The position numbers were made by a program, and so were the translations under genes. 64,000 nucleotides of DNA, from assembly GCA_012064415.1 (NCBI GenBank), contig SSNU01000114.1, forward strand, positions 328,191-392,190, given 5' to 3'. Below are positions 48,991 through 59,520 of the stretch, in pieces. Below the pieces are notes generated by a model. It was not told the DNA's origin. It made no database searches and worked only from the letters and a program-made list of their open reading frames with translations. The DNA comes from Gyrodactylus bullatarudis (lineage: Eukaryota > Platyhelminthes > Monogenea > Gyrodactylidea > Gyrodactylidae). Each line of letters starts with the position of its first letter. Positions within the stretch are counted from its first letter, which is position 1.

Positions 48991-50756
48991 CTAGTGAAGA
49001 AAATAAAAAATTGAATTTACTATAACAGTCTTACATGGAAAATTCTACTCAATGATATTTTCAAGCTGAAAATTTCAACCCTGATTTCAGATATGTGCTC
49101 CTTAAAAAATTCTACAATAGAGTTTTCGAGTTATTCTGTAGAAAGTGAAAACCCGATAGAGAAAAACATGAATGAGATAGAAAGACAGAAATGAAATCAT
49201 CTTGTTCAGGAATAAATTTCTAACAAAAGAGTAGAAGGAAACTTCAAGTTTCTGAGCTATTTAAAGCCTAAGATGCAAATTTACCTATTCATTTCGAAAA
49301 TCTTCAACTTCAATTCAATTTTATGTCTATTTAAGCACCTTGTAGGAAAGAAATCTACCTCAATTAGGATACAGTAGTCCTTGATGTATTAAAAGAGCAA
49401 ATTATGTTTCTATAAAATATTTTCATTGATAAATCTCTATTTTTCAACACCTAAAAATCAGAATGAAGATAACAATCGCAGTAATTCATCAATCAAATTT
49501 ATCCATCTTTACGCATTTGATACTTTTTGAGGCTCTACTCATAATTAGTTAGAATTATAAGAAAAAATTAGGGTATAATCAAATCTGACTAAAATTAGAC
49601 TGTTTTTAAGCAATAAAAAAAACAGAAAATGTGAGAAATCGAAATAATATTTTCTCGACTGATTCTTGGAGCTTACAATATTCGATTTTTTGTCCAATGT
49701 TTTGATAAAACTCAATATTTTGAATAGCTAATTATACAAGGTTGGGGGATAACTTTAATCGTACAGTTTGTTACTTCAAAATCAATAGGAAAGTATTTTT
49801 TCAAATTATATTGAGATAAATATTGTTTTTTCACAATATTTTTGGGTAAGGAAACTTTTCCAGTGTATTATTTATTTAAGAAAGTACAAAATTTAACACA
49901 CACTGATATTGATAGGACAGGAATCTTCCCCACCCTATCTTGGACATGTTATTTTGCCATTTCTCTCTCATAGTTTATTCCCTGTACTATTAATGTTATG
50001 ATTGAATGGAAGATGTGTGGAAGCATCTTTCTATAGTGCTGTACACATTTACCCTCCCCTCCCTTTATTTTACTCATGCCCATATATATGATATTAGATT
50101 TATGGTAAGAGAAGTGTAGTATATATTATAATTATAAGATCAAAAAGTTGTACAAGGTGTGTGTGAATTCTCATTGCTTCAAACAACAAAATCTTTAGCC
50201 TACTTTGAAAAATAAGCAAAGTAGCAGGGATGTGTAATTGATTTCTATCATTCACACACTGAACAGAATCAGGTTCAACCTTAGACATCCTGACGCCCAG
50301 AAGAGTTTATTTTATCTGAATACAAAAACATGAAAATTTTTGTATTCTGTACACACAGAGAGATAGAAGTAAAAGTAAACAAATAAAAAGCTTACCATGA
50401 GAGTTCTCACGAAAAGATGATTTTTCTCATGCTTATTTATGGTTTTGGAATGGAAAATAATAACTCCATGGTGTAGTGTGTAAAATGAATAAAATCCTAA
50501 ATGAGTTCTCGCATGGGAATGTGTTATTTTTTATTATACACCCACTGCTGTACTAATTATAATTACCTGATCAGCTACTTTATTAATATTTCCTTGTTCA
50601 ATATTTCCATGTAAAGCTAGTTTATTTGAAAAAGGATAAGAAGATATATTATATATTACGAACTAAAGCTACAGAGTTAATAGGAAAATAGCTTTGTTCC
50701 ATGATGGAATCTGAAATCTTCAATAAAAATTAGTAAAAGTAGATTTAATTGGAATA
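48991..50756. other. Gene-poor stretch
   Basis: 1.8 kb of AT-rich sequence. It probably includes 5' parts of the unrecognised minus-strand gene (an ATG-led 62-residue frame ends at 50,100), but none can be joined with confidence. Fold-back-like interior fragments occur near 49,560-49,700. Confidence 0.35.
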
Positions 50757-50933
50757 TAACCAACCTTTTTCAAAAGCCTCTTCCAGACGTTTCGGTACTG
50801 AGATAGTCAAGTACCTTCTTCAGTGGATAAAATTGAAGAGAGTTCAGGTTACAAGCGTCTCATCCAATGAAGAAGATACTTGATTATCTCAGTACCGAAA
50901 CGTCTGGAAGAGGCTTTGGAAAAAGGTTGGTTA
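50757..50933. repeat. 177-bp palindromic element with paired hammerhead-like cores
   Basis: The halves are near-exact complements: taaccaacctttttc at 50,757 and the mirror at 50,933. Each arm holds a CTGAAGA / stem / GAAACGTC arrangement. On the minus strand at 50,786-50,824 it is CTGAAGA-A-GGTACT … AGTACC-GAAACGTC. On the plus strand at 50,867-50,905 the same block starts with A instead of C and has one stem mismatch. CTGANGA…GAAA is the catalytic consensus of hammerhead ribozymes, and Penelope-like elements carry such motifs. One extra A next to the stem weakens the fit. Confidence 0.6.
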
Positions 50934-50943
50934 GCTACAGAGT

Positions 50944-51390
50944 TAGTATGAAGATGAAAATTTATCTAAAATTTAGTTTACGAGTCCCATAAAAATGTTG
51001 AAATGAAAGAAAAAATTAATCTGGCCGAAATCAATTCCAAAAATGTGCGAAATTTTCGCTTTTTCAATGTTAGAACAGAAAATTTTTTATTGATTCCAGA
51101 TCGAGATCAGACTTATATTAGATTTCTAAGAATTGAGAAAATATCGTTATCATCCTGGGAAATCTGATATTTATAATTATCACAAGGGGTAATTAATCAA
51201 AATTGGAAAATTCAACTTTTTCATTGAAATGATGGGTCTTTTTGTCGAATTTCGATCCCAAATGTTGGTCTTCAATTCTCTAAAATTGATAAAAATTTTG
51301 AGATCAAGCAGTGAAAAAATGGAAATTTGACGTATCTTTGAAAAGGGACCAGATTGATTTTTTCCCTGATATGTTTCCTCTAACATGGAG
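50944..51390. repeat. Decayed fold-back element, family A
   Basis: The left end (agtatgaagatgaaaattta) and the right end (cctctaacatggagctttg) match the inverted family A termini. The interior has mirrored gatttctaagaattgag against caattctctaaaattga. It directly abuts the 177-bp palindrome. Confidence 0.6.
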
Positions 51391-52009
51391 CTTTGTTTTT
51401 CAATTAAATTTTATAATTTACTTTTTCTATCTTCTTAGGAAGCGGGCGTAAAAATTCAAAATTAACCAGTTTCTCAAATTCCATTTACATTAACAGAAAA
51501 TATGAATACATTTCTTGTACAGGAGTTTCATGTTGAAAGGAAGTACACACTTTACATTTGTCTTTGAGAAATCTCATCAGGATAAATAATAATTATTTTA
51601 ATGTAAAAAGAAATTTACATGAAATACCCTGGTAACCAAAACAGGAAGTATTCCCCTTATTAAGTAGGTCATTCTCATGTACATTTGACATCGCCTTCTA
51701 CACATGCGCTTTCAAATGATTACATGATAAATGAGAGAGGAGAGTAAACAAGCAATTTCGTCTTATTACTACTAAAACAGTACTACTTGAAGAGGATGGA
51801 ATGGAAAATGTTTATCTCTGCAAGTCTGTAGCAAGGCATGATGTATTTTTTAATTAATACATTCCTAATTAAAGTTAAAGGCCTCTTTGAATCTGGACAA
51901 GATGCACTGACTTATAAAAGAGACTGAGGACAATTTGATGAAAATTCAAACATTAGCTTCTCTTAGAACATTTATTGACTTTCAACTTTTTCAATTTAAT
52001 CATAAATTT

Positions 52010-52260
52010 ATATAAACCAAACTTATGTATTCAGAAAAACTATTCCTATAATCTTCAACTCCCATGGCTTATATGAGCTTTTTCACTTTTCTCTCCATTG
52101 TTCCTATTTATTGGAGAGTTTTGGTTTTTTTTCAGCTAACATTTCTTCAACTTTTACTTAATCTTTCAAAATTTTTAAATTATTATTTTCATTCATCTTT
52201 TAATTTTTATCATTATCATTTTCAAAGATTAAAGTTTGAATGAAAAATAATAATTTACAA
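52010..52260 (-). repeat. Dispersed repeat family E, copy 3 (inverted)
   Basis: The reverse complement of 52,070-52,150 (ttggagagttttggttttt…) equals the family E core at 2,690-2,745 and 11,110-11,170. The neighbouring ttattttcattcatcttt matches 11,040-11,060 inverted. A shorter partial copy lies at 55,470-55,570. Confidence 0.65.
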
Positions 52261-53059
52261 TTTACAAGGAAATAGTATAAGTTAAAGAATCTAAGATGCA
52301 CTACCGAATCAGAAGTACTTATGAACCATTGAGAAATGTATTTTTTCTAATTTTTAAATTAATAAAAAATGGTAAAATCTATTGATATATTTTTTTCTAG
52401 AGTAGTCCATTTATTTCTCAATGGTCATTTTGTTAGAGGTTAGAGAAAATAAAATATTCTAAAGCAGTTTCTTTTTCAAAATGAAGGAAAATGTCAAACT
52501 AAATAATCTTCGAATACTCTCGACTTGGAACCTGGTTTCAAATTACATCACGTCAAATTAATAAAGATATCAATCAATCTATATTGAAAACTCATGACTT
52601 TTCCGCTACAAACATCCCTTTGGCCAATGGGGCAAAGAGAGAGCTGAATGAAATTCATACTATGAATAAAGATGTAAGAGGGGTTTCGCTGTAATAAACA
52701 TGAAAAGAAAGCTAATTTTCATTACCCAACGTGTATATATGCCTTGATAATGTCTGGAAATTACCATCTGATGACGCAAGGTAGTGTACATGCTGTGTAA
52801 AAATTACAGATTTCTTCTCTAGGAGAACTTTTTGACAATAAAAAATAGACTCTACGATGATTCATTATCCTGCTGCTGTTTTATGGGTCTGTATTAAGAA
52901 GCACGGAGAATAGGTTGCGTGTAAACAACTAGGAAAATTTGCTTAGAGAAAGTTGAAATAAAACATCTTGATTATTCTCCAATGTGAAAAATCAAATCTT
53001 CTATTAGAAATTCAATATTTATATTCTGGGGGAAAGGTGACTATACAGAAACCGAGGGA

Positions 53060-53690
53060 AATTAGCTAACTCACCAAAAGAATAATTTGAAAAAATTTTA
53101 TTCAAATTCAATCTGACTGAAATAAGGCTATTTTTGGAATTTCAACAATACTCTCCTATTTCAATATCTTTGCGCAAAAAATTTTCATTGTTTAACCAAA
53201 TACGGTTATTTGAGATTAACAACAGACAAAAATTTTCGAATTTAGCCATGGATGTTTAGAAAAATTTGCATTAGCAAGAAAAAGTTCAATTTCGGGATAT
53301 TCTTGATGATTGGTTCAATCTCCCACAATAATCTCCTAATTTGTTAAACTAAACCTCTGAAATTAACAAAAACTTTGGTTTGGTTCTAAACTCATAAGGC
53401 CGGGTCTATATATATGATGTTTATCCCTCAAATATACGCTTAATTTTCTCTTATAATAATAATAATTTTGATAATGTTCAACATTATTATCGTTTAAATA
53501 AAAATTTCAAGCTTAAAGAGATTGAAAAAGTTTAAATTTTGAGGTATTATCGAAATTCCAAAAATACTCTTATTTCCGTCAGACCCATTTTTTATATTTT
53601 ATCATGGGTTTCAAAAAGTATCCGTGTTACTGATATATCGGGAGAAAAATATTGAGTATTTTTATTGAAATACAAAAAAACCAAGAGTAA
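53060..53690. repeat. Decayed fold-back element
   Basis: Imperfect mirror: attcaatctgactgaaataaggctattt near 53,105-53,130 (in pieces) against the inverted atactcttatttccgtcagac near 53,560-53,583, plus paired ttgaaaaagttta / ttttcaat blocks. It resembles families A/B but is heavily eroded. Confidence 0.45.
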
Positions 53691-54442
53691 GTTGAAAGTT
53701 TGAAAATTCTCTCAAAGAAAAGGGAATCCCTCAAGAAGAAAGGTTTCTCAATAGTTCTTATTCTGTACAAACATAGATAAATTGACCTAAATTCTTTGCT
53801 TGTATTCATCATTTCTGGGTCGTCATACATTTTAGTAGTAAAGTGAATGCAAATACCGGGAATATCTTGGAATTGTTCATTGTAATCTTTCTGTCTTTAT
53901 CTATCTACCTATTGTATTCAAAAGAAATAAACTCGCTATTGTTTCGCTATTCAAAGTAATTTTTCATTGTGGTAGGTTATTTTTCAGCTTCTATTGTTTA
54001 CTATTAGTAGTAAACATGAACTACAGGGACCTACCACCTTGTCTCATCTTCTTCTTCTTGACCTACACCAATGCTGACGCTACTCAAAAGTTGGGAATGT
54101 TTAAAGCACTGAACCTGCCTTAACTTTGACCTTGTTGGGAGGTAGATTTTGCTTATCACAATGCAAAAAGGTAAATCATGAATTAATGTTTGTTAATTTT
54201 TTGATTAATTTTCATGGTGATGAATCATGGAAAAATGAGAAACAAGAATCGCTTGTCCACTACTCTGTACTAATAATAATATTAAAATTAGCGATAAATC
54301 AGCAAGCCAACTTTATTGGCCATATGTCCAACTAACTCTTATTTATGTATTTATTGTATTTTAAGTACAGAAAATAAAAACAATAAAAATACGTGATAAT
54401 TGAAAAGGGCAATTTGTGTGATAGTATCTAGAATTGTTATAT
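53691..54442. other. Intergenic, 3' of the class F receptor gene
   Basis: No gene is supported with confidence. A short plus-strand frame at 54,016-54,123 has a hydrophobic N-terminus but no further support. If the donor at 54,468 is used, a last receptor exon could lie here or further left. Confidence 0.35.
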
Positions 54443-56748
54443 TTAGTTTTGAAATATTATGCACTCACCGGCTAATTTCGATAAATGTTTCGCTTTACGC
54501 TTATTCCGTGTGGTAATTCTTGTTGTAAGGGAAAGATTCTCCCCTCCTTCGTTGGTGTCATTGTCGGGTTGATGAGATTTTGATTCGCAACTGCTACTAT
54601 TGGTCGTAATATTCTCGAGGGAGGAATTCCCAGCATTCCTCGATGAGATTCGCCAACTTTTCTCCTCGTCTCCGAATATCCCATCGTCCCAAAATGAAAA
54701 GGTTTCCTTTTGAGGACAAGAACTTGTCGTATCCCCTCTCAACAGACTCCCAACTAACTGGAAAAGTTTCTTCTTTGGCAAAAGGGCAATGCAAATAATC
54801 ATGTTTGTCATGCAGAGTGAGAGGCCTGGAATCATGAGAATGTTTACATTTGACCTGTTCCCATTCAAGCCCCTACAATACTCGATTGATTTTTCATGGG
54901 AAAAGTTGGCATTCATCTGATGATAATATCGGCACACGTGCTCCTTGACCAGGTACTCTAGCCAAATGGGATTTTGATGTTGAGCGTAGAATAGGGGAAA
55001 TAGGCCGAGTACAAGGATCAAGATCAACCATGTCAGAAGGATAGAGAAATATTTCTCTGTTGATGAATACCGTTTACCAGCATGTCTCTGGAGGTAGATA
55101 ATATTAGCAATGATTGTCGACAAGATCAATAGACCAAATAGCAAGAGGGGTGCCAGGAAAAATACTAGAAAGATCTTAAAATGATACATCTGGGACGGAA
55201 AACATATTCCATTAATATAGTCACCGTCAATCTGAAATAAAATCAATTTGTTTGTTTTCATACATGAATAAAGAATGTATAATAGAGATGGATTTTGCAA
55301 AACTTATATTTATCTACTGGTTAAAATAGAAACAATGATTTTGTAATAAAAATTAACAACTTTTTCCTAATAATTTTCAATGTAGTGTAATTGAGATAAG
55401 TCTTGTATGGATCAACTATTTTATACCTAAAGCATCTTCACATTTTGTTCTTAATTCTTAAGAATCTTAACTTTTACTATTTCTTTCATAATTTGTAAAT
55501 TGTTATTTTCATTCAATTAGTTAAATCTTATAATTTTTAAAGTTATACCACTGATGATGCTTTTCTAAATTATGAATTCAAGTGGATTTTTGAAGGTGAA
55601 TTAAGTGTGTATTCAACTTACTGAGCCCAACGTGATGATGGTAAACGTGAGGAATATCGACAGGGTTGGAATTATAACCCGGAGTATTTCATACTTCTTC
55701 AGTAGGTATTCTTGGTGGGTAGACTTTCGAAATTTCCTCAAACTCCTCCTATGAAGACGGAGGAAGGAGAAAAGGAAAAAGGCTAACAACCACTTTAGGA
55801 ATGAAATGAAGGGAAAGTAGAACAATAAAAATGTCAGCAGGCAGACTAGGGAATTGTCTGACTTTAAATTTGGCTCTGACCTCCGAAGGATCCCTTTTGA
55901 GCATGCAATATTGTTATTTTGGAATATTAGCTGTGACGAATAGCCAATCAACATTGAGAGGCAAGATATGGAAATGTACATGTGAGCCTGATAAATTGCC
56001 TTGATAATGGGCGATAGTTTCATGGAGTTGGTGAGGAAAATCTTTTTGATATAAAAATAGAGTACCTAAAGAAGGAGGAGAAATCAAATGGTAATCGTTT
56101 AGTTCACATTCAGTGAAATCAACTTACGAAAACAAGAGAGTTCATCATGGTTACGAGGATAAAGGCAGAAAAATTGATCCAGAACATAAATGTCTCGGTA
56201 TTGCTAGATGGAAAGGCTTCATGACAAGGCAGGGAGCAATGGCTGAGATTTTGGAATGGAATATGGGCTTTGCTAAAGTTATTCTGAACTAAATCCCGGG
56301 GACATGGATCAGCAGATGTTTGATGCAGAAATTTCCACTTTTCCTCAATCAGAGGACACTTCTGGGGAAAGTGAGAGCAATTCCGTAGAATTTCAGGAAT
56401 ATTTATGAAAACTCCATCCCTGAAGAGACATTCATTGTGAATATTTTCACAAATTTCCTGATCTGGATATGAGGAGAAGAATTGAGAATCTTTTATCTGA
56501 CATTGTGCCTGAGTTAAAAGACTGTGGAAAGCTTTGAGCTTTTTTGAGCATAATGGAAGAATGAGATATGATTTGTCTGAGATAAAAGTGATTTGATCAA
56601 TAGAACTCTGTAAGTTCGAGGAAAAGTTGAAGAAATAACCATTGTTTGATCGTTTAGTACAGTTATCAACACTAATATAACAGGATTTTTCAATGTTGAA
56701 AGCTTGAAAATAATCCAGTATTATAATATAAATGAGGGAGAGATGCAT
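54443..56748 (-). CDS. Divergent Frizzled/Smoothened-class (class F) receptor, Smoothened-like
   Basis: Minus-strand exons 56748-56128, 56065-55622 and 55231-54443 give 617 residues. A signal peptide leads to a cysteine-rich domain with the late ICENIHNEC and ILRNC … QKCP cysteines, then a linker ending L-S-H-C-S-L-P-C. Seven membrane helices follow. The class F signature IDGDYINGICF marks the second extracellular loop (third-exon start). CRYYHQ and the TM7-end LLPKKKLFQL agree with Smoothened (VDGDSxSGICF; TM7 then basic tail). The region after TM7 is only about 90 residues and lacks the Frizzled KTxxxW motif, which favours Smoothened over Frizzled. Smoothened transduces Hedgehog signals, often at cilia. 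A strong donor (GTGAGT at 54,468) inside the tail means that a longer isoform with further exons is possible. The sequence is highly diverged. Confidence 0.75.
55470..55570 (-). repeat. Family E partial copy in receptor intron
   Basis: aacttttactatttctttca … attgttattttcattcaatt near 55,478-55,525 matches 52,155-52,200. It lies in the 390-nt intron 55,232-55,621. Confidence 0.45.
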
Positions 56749-57310
56749 ATTTTAGTAAAAAGTTCCATCAGTGACGAGGAAAACTTTCTGAGCCTTACCA
56801 ATCAATTTGAAGTATTGTACTTGTATCCATTCAAATAAAATTCTTCATTGAAATTTGTGTTTTATAGTTATAATAAGTGATTGGTAAAATTTTAAATTCA
56901 AAACTATTTATTAGGGTTTAGTCCTAAATAAAGATACATGATTCTAAGTTGAGATTCCTTATGAAATAAATATCTTAATTCAAATTCACTAATCGATGGC
57001 TACAAATAATGTAATTCGGAGCTGTCGGTTTAATTTTTTTCAACCAACAGTAATACAAATATTACTCGAATCGAAAGATTAAAATTCGATTGAATAATTT
57101 ATACAAATTAAATTAACTCAAGAATTGTTACCAGTCGTGCGTTTTTCGGTCTCATTCCAATCCGATTATTTCAATAAACTCTGAAATGTATTTATAAACT
57201 CCTGAAATGAGTAGAGAACCAAGTCTTAACCTAATATTTATTTTAATTTAAAATCATTGAGTTTACAGTAGATATATATAGATCGAGAAAACTAAATTTT
57301 TCAAACAAAT
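56749..57310. other. Divergent intergenic region
   Basis: Shared upstream region of the receptor (-) and the third sphingomyelinase paralogue (+). GAGTTTACAG at about 57,259-57,268 is an acceptor-like site about 40 nt before the plus-strand ATG. No other feature is seen. Confidence 0.4.
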
Positions 57311-58488
57311 ATGGAAAGAGCTTTCATAATAGCATTTTGCTTGATTCTTAAATCTACTCTATCACTTGAATCACCACACATTTGGTTCGGGTCTGCACCA
57401 TTTTGTGGAAACCAAACTTCCAAATGTGCCGAATTAGGTTTTCAGTTTGTGGGTGAGGATCCTTACGGAGATGGTCATACTTGTTGGACTGGAAGAAAAA
57501 CTTTGTGCATGTTAAATGAGCCCAAAAATACTGACAAAACTCCTAGTGATGACAAAATAATCAAATTAGTTCATTACAACGTTGATGAAAACCCAAAAGG
57601 ACCCATATATTATGAGAAAATATCTGGCCTTTCAATGTCACCCGAATTGCAAAATTTGAGTTCAAAGTCATACGACGGGAGTATTGAAAGGATATGCCGC
57701 ATTCCTGAGGCATTCGAGAAACATCTTTCATCCGTTGACTATATATCTTTATTTGGTATGCACTCTGAGGGTTGTGAAGGATCTGCTAATCTTGTTAAGT
57801 TATTTGATTTCTACGGTTGGAAGTACAGTTCAGGATACAATGGAGACAAATATTTTCCCAATGCTGGAATCTTAACTTTTTCTAAACATCCCATGTCAGT
57901 TAACAGCTTTGAGGTATTCAAGTCGTTGACAAAAAACGAGCCTTACCCAGTGAAAGGATACCATATTGGATGTTTCAAAAAGAATAGTGAGATTTGCGTT
58001 GTCACCGCGAATTTGGAAGAATCGAATTGTGAAATTTGTCAACGAGTGAGTTTAAATTTGGTCATTTTTAGGTTAAAGCAAGACAATTACTGGAAATTAA
58101 AAAGAGTTTAGCAAAATTGAATAGAAACGCCAGTGTAATTTTTCAAGCAAACTTGGGTATCAACTTGTTGGATGTGAAAGCTGATAAGTTTGAAAAATAT
58201 ATAGAATCGGTAGGAATTGAAATAGATACTGAAATCATATCCCATTCACCTACAACAAATGATTTGGTAAGAGATGATGAAGAACAATGGAACGAATATA
58301 CCGGTTATATCAGAAGATTTAGAAAGCCGAAAAGGTCAAAAAGCTATGCAGTTGAGCTTACAGCAGATGAACTATTTAGTTATAAGGCAGGAAGAAGTCT
58401 CATTGAGAGTTTGATGAGGTGGAGCGAACATGGTCTAACTATGAATTTAGCCCCAAACTATCCAGTTATAACTGATATTGAATTATAA
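57311..58488 (+). CDS. Sphingomyelinase-like pseudoenzyme, paralogue 3
   Basis: Exons 57311-58045 and 58072-58488, joined over a 26-nt intron (GTGAGT…TTTTAG), give 383 residues, the same length as paralogue 2. The signal peptide (MERAFIIAFCLILKSTLS) and the four-cysteine module (WFGSAPFC … YGDGHTC … GRKTLC) are kept. The fold is traceable, but the catalytic motifs are replaced: GLQENF is SLFGMH, THLQAQEC is TANLEESNC, GDLN is ANLG, and SDHFPV is APNYPV. Only the early Asn (HYNVD) survives. Hydrolysis is therefore not expected. The open, spliced frame indicates that selection maintains another role, such as binding or decoy function. It is 141 bp from the next gene. Its intron is in a different position from those of paralogues 1 and 2. 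Confidence 0.85.
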
Positions 58489-58629
58489 TAAAAATAATTT
58501 CTCATAAAGAATCTCATTAGATTTTAATTAATTAATTAAAAAAATGAACTATTTTTGTTTTCAATGAAAATGTTTGTTTTAAATTGTACCATTCTAAAGT
58601 CTACATTTGAAATTTCCTAGTTCTTTTTG

Positions 58630-59294
58630 ATGCCCACTGAAGAATTCCTAAGAAAGAAGATTGAACGTAAGTTTTTGACAAATTATTAATAGTTCTTCTT
58701 GCTGATGCTGATTTTGACAAGGTTACTGCTAAATCAATTCGCCAAGAACTAGAAAAGCAAACTGGTGATGATCTTACAGAACATAAAAAGTTGATTTCTG
58801 ACATTATCGATTCTATAATTGATAAGAAAGCAAAAGTAATTAAAATTAATAATTCTCAGGAAGATAAAGCTTCTGTCGATGATTTCTCAGATGGTTCCTC
58901 TGAAAATGACAATGGAGTATATGATCCTGAGCCGATAAAGAAAAAGACTAAATCTGAAAATTTAGCTGAAGAACTTTCTACACAGGAAAATGGTCTGAGA
59001 AAAAGAGAACCTAAAAGGAAAACTCCAGCCAAACCTACCGGTGAAAAAAGACAGAGTGGCTTTACTAAACCTCTACAGCTTAGTGAAGAACTTGCCAGCT
59101 ATCTCAAAGTTGATCAGCTTAGCAGAGCTGAAACTGTTAAAAAGATGTGGGCCATAGCTAAGGAGAAGAACATGTTTGACCCTAATAATAAACAGTTTGT
59201 TATCTGTGACGAAGACTGGCAGAATCTTTTCAAGTGTAAAAAGTTTAGAATGTTTGGCATCACCAAATATCTCTCAAAACATTTTATCACTTGA
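58630..59294 (+). CDS. DEK-C and SWIB domain protein (UAF30/spp27-like)
   Basis: Exons 58630-58666 and 58693-59294, separated by a 26-nt intron (GTAAGT…TAATAG), give 212 residues. Residues 1-55 form a DEK C-terminal-type helical domain (EFLRKKIE, ADADFDKVTAKSIRQELE, DDLTEHKKLI). A Lys/Glu/Ser-rich linker with nuclear-localisation-like KKKTK and KRKTP follows. Residues about 135-210 are a SWIB/MDM2 domain (FTKPLQLSEELASYL, SRAETVKKMW, KQFVICDEDW, FGITKYLS). This pairing is typical of UAF30-type chromatin or rDNA transcription factors. Splicing is needed to read through the DEK-C domain, because the intron has stops in frame. An acceptor-like TTTCCTAG lies about 10 nt before the ATG. Confidence 0.88.
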
Positions 59295-59333
59295 TATCAG
59301 TTCTTGTTAATATTCTTTGTATATTCAATTGTG

Positions 59334-59339
59334 AATAAA
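59334..59339 (+). terminator. Polyadenylation signal AATAAA
   Basis: A canonical hexamer 40 nt after the SWIB gene stop and 180 nt before the next start. Confidence 0.6.
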
Positions 59340-59520
59340 ATATTAAAATTATATTCATTCTACTTTGCCTATCTTATTAGTTTAACGCTTATTTGAACAC
59401 AAATACAGGGTTAATGGTTATATTAAGTTTAATTGTGAAATTTTAAAATAACCAAGCAGTTCAAACAAGTCAACGCCATATTTGTTTTGTTTAATCATAT
59501 AGATAATACAAATTTCACAC

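Noticed and set aside
54016..54123. 35-residue plus-strand frame with a hydrophobic, signal-like N-terminus
   Set aside because: Too short, no cysteines or conserved motif, and no convincing splice to a second exon.
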